A stretch of 64,000 nucleotides of DNA from Paenibacillus methanolicus (lineage in GTDB: Bacteria; Bacillota; Bacilli; Paenibacillales; Paenibacillaceae), in the NCBI RefSeq assembly GCF_008124765.1, contig NZ_VNHS01000004.1:186001-250000 (forward strand), in the 5' to 3' direction. The translations under genes and the position numbers were made by a program. This document shows positions 24,981 to 34,538 of this stretch, one piece after another; positions within the stretch are counted from its first letter, which is position 1; every line of letters starts with the position of its first letter. The notes beneath the pieces are model-generated. The model searched no databases, had not been told where the DNA came from, and saw only the letters and a program-made list of their open reading frames with translations.

Positions 24981-26366
24981 TTAATGCGCCGCGACGGTCG
25001 TATCCGAAGCGCCGGGCTCGACGAGCGAACGGCTCTCCCAACGGCGGCTACGCCAGCGCGCCCACATGATGACGGCGCGCAGCCATTCGTCCGCGGCGAT
25101 GGCGAGCCAGATGCCGACCAAGCCGAGATCGAGCTGGAATACGAGCAGATAGCCGAGCGGCAGGCTCATGAGCACCATCGAGATGAAGCCCATGTAGACC
25201 GTGAACTTCGCGTCGCCGGCCGCGCGCAGCGCGTTGACGAGCACGAGGTTGCCGGCGCGGCCGGTCTCCAGCACGATGCTGATGAGAATGACTTGCGCGA
25301 CGATCGCGACGATGTTCGGATTGTCGGTGAACAGTCCGGCGAGCGGGTAACGGAACAGCATGGCCAGCACGTCGACGAGGACCGTAATGCCGACGCTCCA
25401 CGTCACGCTGGTCACCACCCGGCGGAACGCGAGCTCCTTCTGCTTGGCGCCGACCAGCCGGCCGACGATAATCGCCGTGCCCATGCCGATCGCCGCGCTG
25501 AACAGATACACATATTGCGAGATCGAATTCGCATATTGGCGGGCGGCCAGCGCTTCCGATCCGAGGTACGTCACATAATAGAGGAAGACCGTTTGGCAGG
25601 CGTGGTACGTCACCTGTTCAAGCGCGGATGGAATGCCGATCCGCAGGATCTTCTGAATATATTCCTTCGTGAAGGTCAGATAATAACGGAAGGCGATGCG
25701 CACTTCCATGACCCGGTATAGCAGCCAGAGGAAGACAAGGAACGCGACGCCGCGGCTAATGACGGTCGAGACGGCCGCGCCGGCCACGCCCATCTCCGGG
25801 AAGCCGAGGTTGCCGAAAATCAGCGCATAGTTCAGCCCGATATGAAGCACGTTCATACCGAGCGCGACATACATCGATTCCTTCGTAAATCCGTAGGTGC
25901 GGATGAGGCTTGCGAACACGTTAATGAGCGCCTGGATGAAGAGAAAGCCGCCGACGATGCTCATATACGTTTTGGCATAATCGAGCACTTGGCCGTGCAA
26001 GTTCATTTCCCCGAGAATCATATTGCCGAAGATCAGCAGCGCGCCGCTAACGGCCAGACCGAGAATCAGGTTAAGCGTGATCGCCAGGCCGGCGATCTTC
26101 GACGCTTCGAGCATCCGCCTTGCCCCGATATACTGGGCCACGACGATGGCCGCCCCGTTGCTGACGACTTCCATAATGAGAATACATATAAATAAGTACT
26201 GATTGACGACCCCGACCGCGGAGACCGCATCATCGGACACAACGCTGAGCATGAGGGTATCGGCGGTACCCATCAGCATAAACAGCGAAATCTCTAAAAA
26301 GATCGGCCACGTCAATTTATAGAGGCTAAGCCCTTTGCCGCCGTCGGCTTGTGCTTCGGTTGACAA
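24981..26366 (-). CDS. MATE family efflux transporter
   Basis: A 461-residue transporter with about 12 membrane helices arranged as two repeats of six. The N-terminal SLYKLTWPIFLEISLFMLMGTADTLMLS and the mid-protein GIPSALEQVTYHACQTVFLYYV are typical of MATE antiporters, which export cationic compounds using Na+ or H+. The start is TTG 26366 with AGGTGG upstream; no ATG lies nearby. The gene is monocistronic on the minus strand. Substrate unknown. Confidence 0.9.
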   Translation of the reverse strand: MSTEAQADGGKGLSLYKLTWPIFLEISLFMLMGTADTLMLSVVSDDAVSAVGVVNQYLFICILIMEVVSNGAAIVVAQYIGARRMLEASKIAGLAITLNLILGLAVSGALLIFGNMILGEMNLHGQVLDYAKTYMSIVGGFLFIQALINVFASLIRTYGFTKESMYVALGMNVLHIGLNYALIFGNLGFPEMGVAGAAVSTVISRGVAFLVFLWLLYRVMEVRIAFRYYLTFTKEYIQKILRIGIPSALEQVTYHACQTVFLYYVTYLGSEALAARQYANSISQYVYLFSAAIGMGTAIIVGRLVGAKQKELAFRRVVTSVTWSVGITVLVDVLAMLFRYPLAGLFTDNPNIVAIVAQVILISIVLETGRAGNLVLVNALRAAGDAKFTVYMGFISMVLMSLPLGYLLVFQLDLGLVGIWLAIAADEWLRAVIMWARWRSRRWESRSLVEPGASDTTVAAH

Positions 26367-26409
26367 TGTAAACCACCTGCGCTTTCGTTCCTTTTTTGCA
26401 ATGGGGCTA

Positions 26410-26628
26410 TCGTAACATAGACCTATTAGCTTTGCATCAACTTCGTGTTAAAAATAAGTGAGCAGCTTTCGCTTTTTTCATGGCAGCGTTGCCATATTCG
26501 CCAAGGGCAATTTTTGGGCTTAAACAGTGTGCGAAATGCCTTGCGTGGCGGTACATCATGGAGCGATTTGTCACTCCGCACAAACTTAGCCAAATGGTGG
26601 GAATGACGGTTTTTGAGGGCATCCGGGG
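26410..26628. other. Intergenic region upstream of the c-di-GMP riboswitch promoter
   Basis: Lies between the MATE start and the promoter of the riboswitch transcript. A 61-codon frame on the minus strand (26437-26622) has no binding site and no recognised family, so it is not called. Base composition is lower in GC than the flanks. Nothing else was recognised. Confidence 0.35.
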
Positions 26629-26658
26629 TAGACGATCTTAGGCAGAACGTCCTATAAT
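26629..26658 (+). promoter_or_regulatory. Candidate promoter of the riboswitch/GGDEF-EAL transcript
   Basis: TAGACG (26629-26634) and consensus TATAAT (26653-26658) are separated by 18 bases; the riboswitch begins about 18 bases later. Confidence 0.6.
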
Positions 26659-26675
26659 GATGCTAAACAACATCA

Positions 26676-26766
26676 TGTTCAGGGCAAACCGCGCCGAAAG
26701 GGCGGGACGCAAAACTATAGGGGCTTACCGGAGCTTGTCTCCCGTTGCCAGCCAGCTGCCGCGTAT
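26676..26766 (+). promoter_or_regulatory. Cyclic di-GMP-I (GEMM-I) riboswitch
   Basis: The conserved aptamer words appear in order: AGGGCAAACC, GAAA tetraloop, GGGACGCAAA, CTATAGGGGCTTACCG, and GCCAGCCAGCTGCCG. GGGACGCAAA and the tetraloop-receptor arrangement are diagnostic of the GEMM class that binds c-di-GMP. An intrinsic terminator follows 5 bases later, and the downstream gene encodes a GGDEF-EAL protein, giving a plausible feedback loop on c-di-GMP. Confidence 0.92.
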
Positions 26767-26770
26767 GAAG

Positions 26771-26797
26771 AAGAACCCGCGGAGGTTCTTTTTTTCT
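26771..26797 (+). terminator. Riboswitch expression platform terminator
   Basis: AGAACC/GGTTCT stem followed by a T run, directly after the aptamer and before the GGDEF-EAL gene. Whether ligand binding turns it on or off cannot be read from the sequence alone. Confidence 0.8.
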
Positions 26798-26908
26798 GCC
26801 CCCGACAGTTGACCCTCTAATGCGTTAAAGCCATCGTCCCTATCCATCATCAAGCTGCGGTATTAGCAAAGAACTTCTCAGACTATCAACGACGTGGAGC
26901 TGACTCCG

Positions 26909-29275
26909 ATGCCCTTGTGGATTATTTCCTTATTATTCACTCTCCTTCCCAGCTATTTGCTGTTCTATATGGGAGCCGAAATTTATTGGCGCAACCCGCG
27001 GCATCGGCTGCATCAGCTGACGATGGCGTTGATGTTCACGCTCGGGTTGATGCTTGTCCTCCAGTTCGCGATCAATCATTTCCTCTCGTTGTCGGCCAGC
27101 GAGCTGGCGGTTCGGCTTCGGTTTACGATGGCCTTCCTGACGATGGGCTTCGCGCTGCTGTTCTTTCGCCATCTGACCTCGGACGGCAAGGCGACGAAGA
27201 CAGGCCTGGCGCTCGCGCTCGTTCCGTTCGTCTGCGCGGCGGCTTCCTTCCACTCTTACTTCTTGAACGATGTTCGGCTGGAGGTTCGCGGCGTTCACCG
27301 GCTGGATGAGTTCGGCTCGGTCTACGGCGTGCTGCTCGGCATCGCGATCTCGTATACGTTCATCGGCGTCGTCTTCATGCTCGTACGCAAAATCATGTTT
27401 GCCAACTCTCGCCGGGCGACCGAGCTCAAGCGAATCAGCTCGATCCTGTGGGGAACGCTGTTCACCGTGCTCGCGGTCATCGTGGCCGTAGGCATCAATT
27501 TCGTGCTTCGTTCCAAAGGCGTGTACACGTTCAATTTCCTTCCGACCGGTTGCGTCATCATCTGGGCGTTCGCGCTCCGTTACGCGATGGTCAATCACGA
27601 CTTTCTGGCCGCGACGGGGAGAAGATACGAGCTCTTGTTCAAACTTTCCCATCACGGCATCGTCCTGCTCGATCATCAATGCCGGGTCGTCGAGGCGAAC
27701 GCTTCGTTCGCGAAGCTGATCGGCCTTGCCCCCGGCGAGAACGCGCACGGTATTCGCTTCTCGGGGCTGCTGCGCGCAGACGAACGAGAGACGTTCGAAG
27801 AAGCGTACCGCGAAGCGAGCACGACGCTTACGCCCCTGCACCTGGAGCTGGTGCTGAACGGGATGAACGGGCAGACGCGGGTCGTGGAGGCGCACAGCGA
27901 TTATATCGAGATCGACGGAAGCTTGTACGCGTTTCTGCTCGCGCGCGACATGACGCAGCAGAAGGAGGACGAAGAACGGCTCGCCCAGCTCGCTTACGAG
28001 GACGAGCTTACGGGGCTGGGCAATCGCCGGCACTTCTCGGACCGCATTCGGGAAGATCTGGCCCAAGGGCTGGAGCTGGGCGTCATGCTGCTCGATCTCG
28101 ACCAATTCAAATGGGTGAACGATACGCTTGGCCACTCGGCCGGCGACGCGATGCTGCAGCAGGTGGCGGGCAAGCTTCGGACCGCTTCCGGGGGCTTCGT
28201 GGCCCGGCTCGGCGGCGACGAGTTCGGCGTGCTCGTACACGGCGGGCGGGACGAGGTGCTGCGTCAGGCGGAGGCGATAATCGCCGCCATGAAGGAGCCC
28301 GTCATGCTGGGCGGCAAGTCGTACGCGATTACCGCGAGCATCGGCATCAGTCTGGCGCCGGAGGACGGCCACGATAACGAGACGCTGCTGCGCGGCGCGG
28401 ATACGGCGATGTACGTGGCGAAGAACGGCGGCCGCAACCAATATTATCTGTTCCAGCCGCAATTGAAGACCAACGCCGACAACTACATGACGCTCGTGAG
28501 CGGTTTGACGACCGCGCTCGAGAAGGGGGAACTGCAGCTTCACTTCCAGCCGCAGATCGATCTTCCCTCCGAGCGCGTATATGGCGCCGAGGCGCTGCTG
28601 CGCTGGACTTCGCAGGAACTGGGCGCGGTTCCGCCCGGCGTCTTCATTCCGATCGCGGAAGCGAACGGGCTGATCGTGCCGATCGGCCGCTGGGTGCTCG
28701 AGGAGGCGATCCGGCAGGCGAAGCATTGGGTCGATCAGGGCTGCGAAGAATTCGTCGTCTCCGTCAACCTCTCCGCGATTCAGCTGCGGGACGCGGAGCT
28801 GGCCGGGCAAGTCGCGGGGCTCTTGGATAGACACGGCTTGCCGCCGCGCAATCTTTGCCTCGAGATCACGGAGAGCACGGCGATCGCCGATGTGGAGACG
28901 TCGTACCAAATTTGCACGGCGCTCGGCGAGATGGGCGTGAAGCTGGCCATCGACGATTTCGGCACGGGGTATTCCTCGCTGGCGGTTCTGGGACGGTTCC
29001 CGTTCGACTTCATCAAGATCGACCGTTCCCTCGTCGAGGAGATCGTCACGAACAAGAAGGATCTGGCGGTCATCCGCTCGGTCGTCGCGCTCGCGCGCGA
29101 TCTGGGGCTGCAGGTCGTCGCCGAAGGCGTCGAGACGGCGGCGCAGCACGAGATGCTGCGCGGGCTGGGCTGTCATGAAGGACAAGGCTACCTGTACGGC
29201 CGGCCGATGAGCGGCCGCGACATGGACGACTATTTGAAGCGCAAAGGCGGCTGCGGGCAGGCGGGCACGGCTTAA
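26909..29275 (+). CDS. Membrane PAS-GGDEF-EAL cyclic-di-GMP turnover protein
   Basis: A 788-residue protein. Residues ~1-230 form seven membrane helices, a PAS domain follows at ~240-360 (HGIVLLDHQCRVVEANASFAKLIGL), then GGDEF (intact RLGGDEFGVL at ~440) and EAL (AEALLRW at ~565). The RxxD inhibitory site is absent (ASGG at the usual place). The EAL metal and catalytic residues look intact: N in SVNLSA, E in LEITES, DD in IDDFGTGYSSL, K in IKIDRS, E in AEGVET. It may therefore both make and degrade c-di-GMP. ATG 26909 has TGGAG 9 bases upstream; GTG 26894 is also in frame. A c-di-GMP riboswitch controls it. Confidence 0.93.
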   Translation: MPLWIISLLFTLLPSYLLFYMGAEIYWRNPRHRLHQLTMALMFTLGLMLVLQFAINHFLSLSASELAVRLRFTMAFLTMGFALLFFRHLTSDGKATKTGLALALVPFVCAAASFHSYFLNDVRLEVRGVHRLDEFGSVYGVLLGIAISYTFIGVVFMLVRKIMFANSRRATELKRISSILWGTLFTVLAVIVAVGINFVLRSKGVYTFNFLPTGCVIIWAFALRYAMVNHDFLAATGRRYELLFKLSHHGIVLLDHQCRVVEANASFAKLIGLAPGENAHGIRFSGLLRADERETFEEAYREASTTLTPLHLELVLNGMNGQTRVVEAHSDYIEIDGSLYAFLLARDMTQQKEDEERLAQLAYEDELTGLGNRRHFSDRIREDLAQGLELGVMLLDLDQFKWVNDTLGHSAGDAMLQQVAGKLRTASGGFVARLGGDEFGVLVHGGRDEVLRQAEAIIAAMKEPVMLGGKSYAITASIGISLAPEDGHDNETLLRGADTAMYVAKNGGRNQYYLFQPQLKTNADNYMTLVSGLTTALEKGELQLHFQPQIDLPSERVYGAEALLRWTSQELGAVPPGVFIPIAEANGLIVPIGRWVLEEAIRQAKHWVDQGCEEFVVSVNLSAIQLRDAELAGQVAGLLDRHGLPPRNLCLEITESTAIADVETSYQICTALGEMGVKLAIDDFGTGYSSLAVLGRFPFDFIKIDRSLVEEIVTNKKDLAVIRSVVALARDLGLQVVAEGVETAAQHEMLRGLGCHEGQGYLYGRPMSGRDMDDYLKRKGGCGQAGTA

Positions 29276-29381
29276 GCGGGAAGAAGCTGGATTTCCGGGT
29301 GTTCGGGAATTCTCGTTGGTATCTCCCCCTAACGAGCATGGCGCTTCCGGGTATCGCCCAATATGGGCAGAGAAGCAAAGA

Positions 29382-29408
29382 AAGAGGGCGCCGCGTGGCG
29401 TCCTCTTC
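29382..29408 (-). terminator. Terminator after the chemoreceptor gene
   Basis: AAGAGG(A/G)CG-type stem with an 8-base loop, followed on the minus strand by CTTTCTTTG. It lies 34 bases past the gene's stop. Confidence 0.65.
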
Positions 29409-29441
29409 TCGTTGTTCTCGTATGCTGCGGCGTTGGCGCGC

Positions 29442-30941
29442 TTAAGATGCGGCGTCCTTTTTCGCTTGGTACAAGCTCATCAAATGCTGGACCTCGCCGC
29501 GGCTCTCGCGAATGTCCGTCGTGATTTCCTGCTGATTCGCGCTCTGTTCGCCGACCGTCGCGGACAGTTGATCGAGCGTCGCCGACAACTCTTCGATGAA
29601 GGCCGCGAAGTCGGCGGTAGCGGTCTTGACGTGAGCCGATTTTCGGCCGATGGATTGCGTCTGCTCGTGGTTGCTCTTGATGTTCTCCGTCAAGATGCCG
29701 ACGGCGGCCTCGATCGTGCGGAACGTGCCGCGCGTCTGATCGGTCATTTCGACCGATTGGGTCATCTGATCCACGTTGCGGGACATGAGCTCCTGGACGG
29801 AGCGCGTGTCGGACTGAATTTTGCCGATCTTGCTCATCATCTCGTCGGCAAGCGTCGTGCTCTGCGCGGCGAGCGAACGCACTTCCTGCGCGACGATCGC
29901 GAATCCGCGGCCGGCTTCGCCCGCGCGCGCCGCCTCGATGCTGGCGTTGAGCGAGAGGATGTTCGTCTGGGCGGAGATGTCGTTGATGGAGCGGATCGAA
30001 TGCGTCACTTCCGCGATGCTGGCCTGCAGGTTGGACATCTCTTGGTGCATGATCTCGAACGAGCCGCTGAACTGCTGCATCGCGCTGGACAGCGCCTCGA
30101 CGCGCTCGGATCCGTGCTGGCTCGCCTGCTCGGATTCGGCGGCCTTCTGCTCCAGCATATCCGATTGCTCCACCATCCGGGCGACCATCCGGTTCGTCTC
30201 TTCCAGCTCTTCCGTGATGTCGCTGATCGTCTGCGCCTGCACGGTCACGCCGGATGCGATTTCTTGGAAGCCTTGATTGATTTCTTTCATGGATTCGGCG
30301 TTGGTGCCGTTTTTGCCGAAAATCCGCTCGATGTTCGCCGACAACGCCGCGGAAGAGGCGCGCAATCGTTCCTCGCGTTCTTTCTCCAGGCGAAGCAGTT
30401 CTTCCGTCGCGGAGCGGCTCTCGTCGATATCGGCAAACATCTGGGAGGCGATCTTCTCCTTCAGGAACAAGATGACGCTCACCACCGTGTAGGTCATCAG
30501 GTGAATGATGACCGTTCGCGCGGAGCCGTCGAGCATGGGGTCCCCTTGGTGGTACCAAAAGAACGCGCCGTAGATCAGGAAACCGGTCCCGAAGTAGATG
30601 AGCATGATGCCTCTGCGCAAATAAATCGATCCGGTCGCGACCAGCATGTACAGCATCATCAGATTGGACATGCTGGCGCTGCGGAACAAGAAGACGGCCA
30701 CGACGGCGCCCATCAGCACGAGGCCCGCATAAGGGAACAACGTAACGGCGACTTGACGCCGATTCAGCACCATAAGTCCGACCACGATCGAGGTGCTGAC
30801 CAGCATCATGATTTTGAGCGGCCAGGGATTGCCTAAAGCGAACTGCGCTAATATGCCCATCACGCTCGCGAACATCAGAGCGGCTCCGGCCAGCCTGTTT
30901 TTGCGGCGCATGTCGAGCAGCTGCAGCGTATTGATATCCAT
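29442..30941 (-). CDS. Methyl-accepting chemotaxis protein
   Basis: A 499-residue chemoreceptor. Residues ~1-190 carry about six short membrane helices, with no large extracellular sensor. The signalling domain (~210-499) is a long coiled coil with the conserved hairpin tip [40 protein letters not shown]. The start 30941 has GGAGGAAAAGC upstream and begins [16 protein letters not shown]; longer frames are not supported. It signals through CheA/CheW encoded elsewhere. It ends convergent with the GGDEF-EAL gene. Confidence 0.93.
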   Translation of the reverse strand: MDINTLQLLDMRRKNRLAGAALMFASVMGILAQFALGNPWPLKIMMLVSTSIVVGLMVLNRRQVAVTLFPYAGLVLMGAVVAVFLFRSASMSNLMMLYMLVATGSIYLRRGIMLIYFGTGFLIYGAFFWYHQGDPMLDGSARTVIIHLMTYTVVSVILFLKEKIASQMFADIDESRSATEELLRLEKEREERLRASSAALSANIERIFGKNGTNAESMKEINQGFQEIASGVTVQAQTISDITEELEETNRMVARMVEQSDMLEQKAAESEQASQHGSERVEALSSAMQQFSGSFEIMHQEMSNLQASIAEVTHSIRSINDISAQTNILSLNASIEAARAGEAGRGFAIVAQEVRSLAAQSTTLADEMMSKIGKIQSDTRSVQELMSRNVDQMTQSVEMTDQTRGTFRTIEAAVGILTENIKSNHEQTQSIGRKSAHVKTATADFAAFIEELSATLDQLSATVGEQSANQQEITTDIRESRGEVQHLMSLYQAKKDAAS

Positions 30942-31156
30942 TGCTTTTCCTCCTTGCGCAAAATAGGGATTACTGCTTGTTATCGGCATTTCGCCCGCGA
31001 ACGAAGAGATCGTTTTATCGTTAAAATGTTCCGATTCGGCAAGCGGGCTGAACAGTCGCGTCGAAGACATGATACAATGGAGGGAACAAATGTTCCTTGC
31101 GGCGGCGCGCGCGGGCGCGGCGGAGAGTGACCGGCCAAAGGAGAAACGGAGGCGAC

Positions 31157-33502
31157 ATGACGACGACGGTAGCGATCGCGGTGCGGCCGCTGGTGGAATA
31201 CGCTTATTCGAGCGGCGATATCGAATCGGGATTTCGGACGGCGACGGCGCTGACCGAAGGGACGAAGGCGCACCAGCGGGTGCAAAGCCGGTATGGCGAA
31301 CGGGACCAGAAGGAAGTGTACGTGAAGGCCGAGGTCGCTTGCGGGGAGCTGGTCTTCGTCATCGACGGCCGCTGCGACGGCGTGCTCGAGGCCGAGGACG
31401 GCGCGATCACGATCGACGAAATCAAATCAACGTCCGGGGATCTCGCGAATATTGCCGAAGACGGCTATCCGGTGCACTGGGCACAGGCATATTGCTACGC
31501 CTACATCGTGGCGCGGGAGCGGGGGCTCGCGGCCATCCGGGTGCAGTTGACCTACGTGCAGGTGGACAGCGAGGCGGAGAAGCGGTTCGTCCGAGAACTG
31601 GCGCCGGCCGAGTTGGACGCGTTCGTGCGCGAGACGATCGGGCGGTATGCGCCGTATGCCCGCATGCGCGCGGCGCACGAGGCGGCCAGGGACGCGAGCA
31701 TCCGCGAGCTGCCGTTCCCGTTCCCGGCTTACCGGAGCGGCCAACGCAAATTCGCCGGCGCCGTCTATAAGTCGATCGAAGCGGGTACGAAGCTGTTCGC
31801 CAAGGCGCCTACGGGCACGGGCAAAACGATCTCGACGCTCTTCCCGGCCATCAAGGCCGTCGGCGCGGGCGCGCTGCAGCGGCTCTACTATTTGACGGCG
31901 AGGACGATTACCCGCACGGCCGCGGAGGAAGCGCTGGCGCTCATGGAGACGAAGGGACTCCGCATGCACGCGGTGACGATCACGGCGAAGGAGAAGGTTT
32001 GTTTTCAAGAGGAAGTGCGCTGCTCGCCGGAGCACTGCCCGTACGCGGACGGCTATTACGACCGGGTGAACGGGGCCGTGCTGGACATGCTCGAGCAGGA
32101 GACGGTCATGACGCGGACGGTCATCGAGCAGTATGCGCGCAAGCATCGGGTATGCCCGTTCGAGTTCTCGCTCGATGCCGCTTACGCGGCGGACGCGGTC
32201 ATCTGCGACTACAACTACATCTTCGATCCGCGCGTCAGCCTGAAGCGGCAGTTCGAGGAGCAGAAGCGCAGAACGGCGCTGCTCGTCGACGAGGCGCACA
32301 ACCTGGTCGACCGCGCGCGGGAGATGTATTCGGCCGAGCTTGAGAAAGGCATGTTCCTTGAGCTGAGCCGGTCATTCAAGACGACGGAGCGCGAGGTCGC
32401 CGCGGCGGCGAAGGCGGTGAACGACTACTTGCTCGGGCGGCGCAAGGCGATCGGAGAGCGGCTGACGGAGGTGGAGACGGCGAAGCCGGAGCCGCTGCTG
32501 GCGCTCGTCGAATCGTTCTCGGCCGTCGCGGAGCGGCACTTGGCGCGCGGCGGAGGCGAAGACGGAACCGAATCGGGCGCGCAGCTGCTCGATGCGTTCT
32601 TCGCGTCGCAGGCGTTCTTGCGCACGGCCAAGCTGTACGACGAGGAGCGGCATGTCACGTATACGGAATGCTTCAAGAGCGAGGTCAAGGTCCGCATGTT
32701 CTGTCTTGACCCGTCGCAGCAGCTTCGCCAGATGACGAAGGGCTATCGCTCGCAGATTCTGTTCTCCGCGACCCTCTCGCCGCTGTCGTACTACATGGAC
32801 ATGCTGGGCGGCGGGGAAGAAGATTATTCGGTCGCGATTCCGTCGCCGTTCACGGCCGAGCAGCTGGATGTGCGCCTCGTGCCGCTCTCGACGCGCTATC
32901 AGGACCGGGAGCGGACGCGCGAGCCGCTGGCGGAACTGCTGGCGGAGCAGGCGCGGAAGCATGCGGGGAATGGTCTGTTCTTCTTCCCCTCATATGCTTA
33001 CATGGCGGACATCTACGAACGGTTCGCCGTTCTGCTCGGCCCGCGGATCGAGGAGGGGAAGATCGAAGTCATCGTGCAGCGCACGGCGATGTCGGAGGAG
33101 GAGCGGGAGCAATTCTTGGCCAGTTTCGAGGCGGAACGCGGCGTGCCGCTGTTCGGCTTCGCCGTCATGGGCGGTATTTTCTCCGAAGGAGTCGACCTGG
33201 TCGGCGACCGGCTGACGCTCGTCGGCATCGTGGGCGTCGGCCTGCCGCAGATCGGGTTCGAGCGCGATCTGCTCAAGGCTCACTTCGACCGCACGCGCGG
33301 CAGCGGCTTCGAGTACGCTTACGTCATCCCGGGCATGAACAAGGTGCTGCAAGCGGGAGGACGGCTCATCCGCTCGGAGGACGACCGCGGCACGCTGCTG
33401 CTCATCGACGACCGGTATCGCCAGACGCAGTACCGCCGGCTGCTGCCGGAGGAGTGGCGGCAAGGCGGCGAGGATGCGGGGGAGTGGGCGTATTACCGGT
33501 AG
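31157..33502 (+). CDS. Nuclease-helicase: PD-(D/E)XK domain plus DinG/XPD-like DNA helicase
   Basis: A 781-residue protein. The N-terminal ~180 residues resemble a RecB/Cas4-like PD-(D/E)XK nuclease: [14 protein letters not shown], then [12 protein letters not shown] (the D...E-x-K pair) and [13 protein letters not shown] (motif QxxxY). The helicase follows: Walker [12 protein letters not shown] (~215), a four-cysteine Fe-S region ([14 protein letters not shown] and VCPFEF), DEAH box [11 protein letters not shown] and C-terminal [22 protein letters not shown] and QAGGRLIR. Such Rad3-family helicases unwind DNA 5'-3' and act in repair. ATG 31157 has GGAGG 5 bases upstream; longer frames are Arg-rich and unsupported. 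Confidence 0.9.
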   Translation: MTTTVAIAVRPLVEYAYSSGDIESGFRTATALTEGTKAHQRVQSRYGERDQKEVYVKAEVACGELVFVIDGRCDGVLEAEDGAITIDEIKSTSGDLANIAEDGYPVHWAQAYCYAYIVARERGLAAIRVQLTYVQVDSEAEKRFVRELAPAELDAFVRETIGRYAPYARMRAAHEAARDASIRELPFPFPAYRSGQRKFAGAVYKSIEAGTKLFAKAPTGTGKTISTLFPAIKAVGAGALQRLYYLTARTITRTAAEEALALMETKGLRMHAVTITAKEKVCFQEEVRCSPEHCPYADGYYDRVNGAVLDMLEQETVMTRTVIEQYARKHRVCPFEFSLDAAYAADAVICDYNYIFDPRVSLKRQFEEQKRRTALLVDEAHNLVDRAREMYSAELEKGMFLELSRSFKTTEREVAAAAKAVNDYLLGRRKAIGERLTEVETAKPEPLLALVESFSAVAERHLARGGGEDGTESGAQLLDAFFASQAFLRTAKLYDEERHVTYTECFKSEVKVRMFCLDPSQQLRQMTKGYRSQILFSATLSPLSYYMDMLGGGEEDYSVAIPSPFTAEQLDVRLVPLSTRYQDRERTREPLAELLAEQARKHAGNGLFFFPSYAYMADIYERFAVLLGPRIEEGKIEVIVQRTAMSEEEREQFLASFEAERGVPLFGFAVMGGIFSEGVDLVGDRLTLVGIVGVGLPQIGFERDLLKAHFDRTRGSGFEYAYVIPGMNKVLQAGGRLIRSEDDRGTLLLIDDRYRQTQYRRLLPEEWRQGGEDAGEWAYYR

Positions 33503-33761
33503 GCGCTTGCCCCCGCGGCCGGGCGCTTGCCGGCTTGCGCGCGCAGCTTCCGGCGAGCGGTGCCGACCGCGCGCCGGCGGTCAGAGCTCGCGGATAGCGC
33601 GTACGTATCGGGAACGGGAAGGAAGGCGGAGGCTCGTGTCGGAACAGCGGGAGCGGGCTTGATCCGAACCGGACGGCCTAGTCGGTCAGTCTTCGTCTCC
33701 CAGAGACGGTTCGACTGCCGTCCCCAGGCCGGATTCGAACGCAGCCTACCGCCTAGCACGC
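33503..33761. other. Intergenic region without recognised gene
   Basis: Lies between the helicase stop and the convergent ABC ATPase gene. A tRNA-like T-arm word (GGATTCGAAC) at about 33731 is not part of a cloverleaf. The stretch ends at a strong terminator. Confidence 0.4.
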
Positions 33762-33795
33762 AAAGAAGCCGCCGGCTGATGCCGGCGGCTTCTTT
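33762..33795. terminator. Bidirectional terminator
   Basis: A perfect 15-bp stem AAAGAAGCCGCCGGC/GCCGGCGGCTTCTTT with TGAT loop, serving the helicase gene (+) and the amino-acid ABC operon (-). Confidence 0.9.
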
Positions 33796-33815
33796 GCAAT
33801 GCCCCTATGAATGCG

Positions 33816-34538
33816 TTACAGCACCTGCTCGAGGAAACGCGCGGCGCGTTCGCTCTGCGGGCTTGCGAAGAACGTCTCCGGGTCGGCGCGCTCGATGAGT
33901 CGGCCGGCATCGAGGAAGTAGATCGTGTCCGATGCCTCGCGCGCAAACTTCATCTCGTGCGTGACGATCAGCATCGTCATGCCGGAGGAAGCCAGATCGC
34001 GAATAACCGCGAGCACTTCCTTGACCATCTCCGGGTCGAGCGCCGAGGTCGGCTCGTCGAACAGCATGATGTCCGGGTCCATCGCGAGCGAGCGGGCGAT
34101 CGCCACGCGCTGCTTCTGGCCGCCGGAGAGCTTCGACGGATAAACGTCGGCTTTCTCCGCGAGACCGACGCGCTCTAGCAGCTGTAGGCCTTTGGCGCGC
34201 GCTTCTTCCTTGCTCAGCCCCTTCACGCGCGTCGGCGCGAAGGTGATGTTGTCGATGACCGTCATGTGAGGGAACAGGTGAAAATGCTGGAACACCATGC
34301 CGATCCGCTGGCGAACTAGGCCCATGTCGGTCTTCGGATCGGTCAGCACGGTGCCGTCGATCGTAATGGAGCCGCCCGTCGGCGTCTCCAGCAGGTTGAG
34401 GCAGCGCAGGAAGGTCGATTTGCCCGAGCCGGACGGCCCGATGATGGCGACGACCTCGCCGCGATCCACCGTGGTCGATATATCGTGAAGGACGGCGTTC
34501 TTCCCGTAGGATTTGTTTAGATGCTCGACTTTAATCAC
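33816..34538 (-). CDS. Polar amino acid ABC transporter ATP-binding protein
   Basis: A 240-residue ATPase: Walker A GPSGSGKST, VRQRIGMVFQHFHLFPHMTV Q-loop, signature LSGGQKQRVAIARSLA, Walker B IMLFDEPTSALDPEMV and switch His VTHEMKFARE. These match GlnQ/ArtM-type importers of polar amino acids. The start is GTG 34538, which has AGGAGG upstream; TTG 34559 is a longer alternative. It overlaps the 3' end of the receptor-permease gene by 8 bases, so the two form one operon. Confidence 0.93.
   Translation of the reverse strand: MIKVEHLNKSYGKNAVLHDISTTVDRGEVVAIIGPSGSGKSTFLRCLNLLETPTGGSITIDGTVLTDPKTDMGLVRQRIGMVFQHFHLFPHMTVIDNITFAPTRVKGLSKEEARAKGLQLLERVGLAEKADVYPSKLSGGQKQRVAIARSLAMDPDIMLFDEPTSALDPEMVKEVLAVIRDLASSGMTMLIVTHEMKFAREASDTIYFLDAGRLIERADPETFFASPQSERAARFLEQVL

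Noticed and set aside
26437-26622. 61-codon minus-strand frame
   Set aside because: No ribosome binding site and no recognised family; kept only as an unexplained stretch.
26933-29185. A 750-codon minus-strand frame
   Set aside because: Antisense of the PAS-GGDEF-EAL gene; no binding site or recognisable domain.
33715-33745. tRNA-like T-arm words (GGTTCGAC, GGATTCGAAC)
   Set aside because: No acceptor, D or anticodon stem could be folded around them on either strand.
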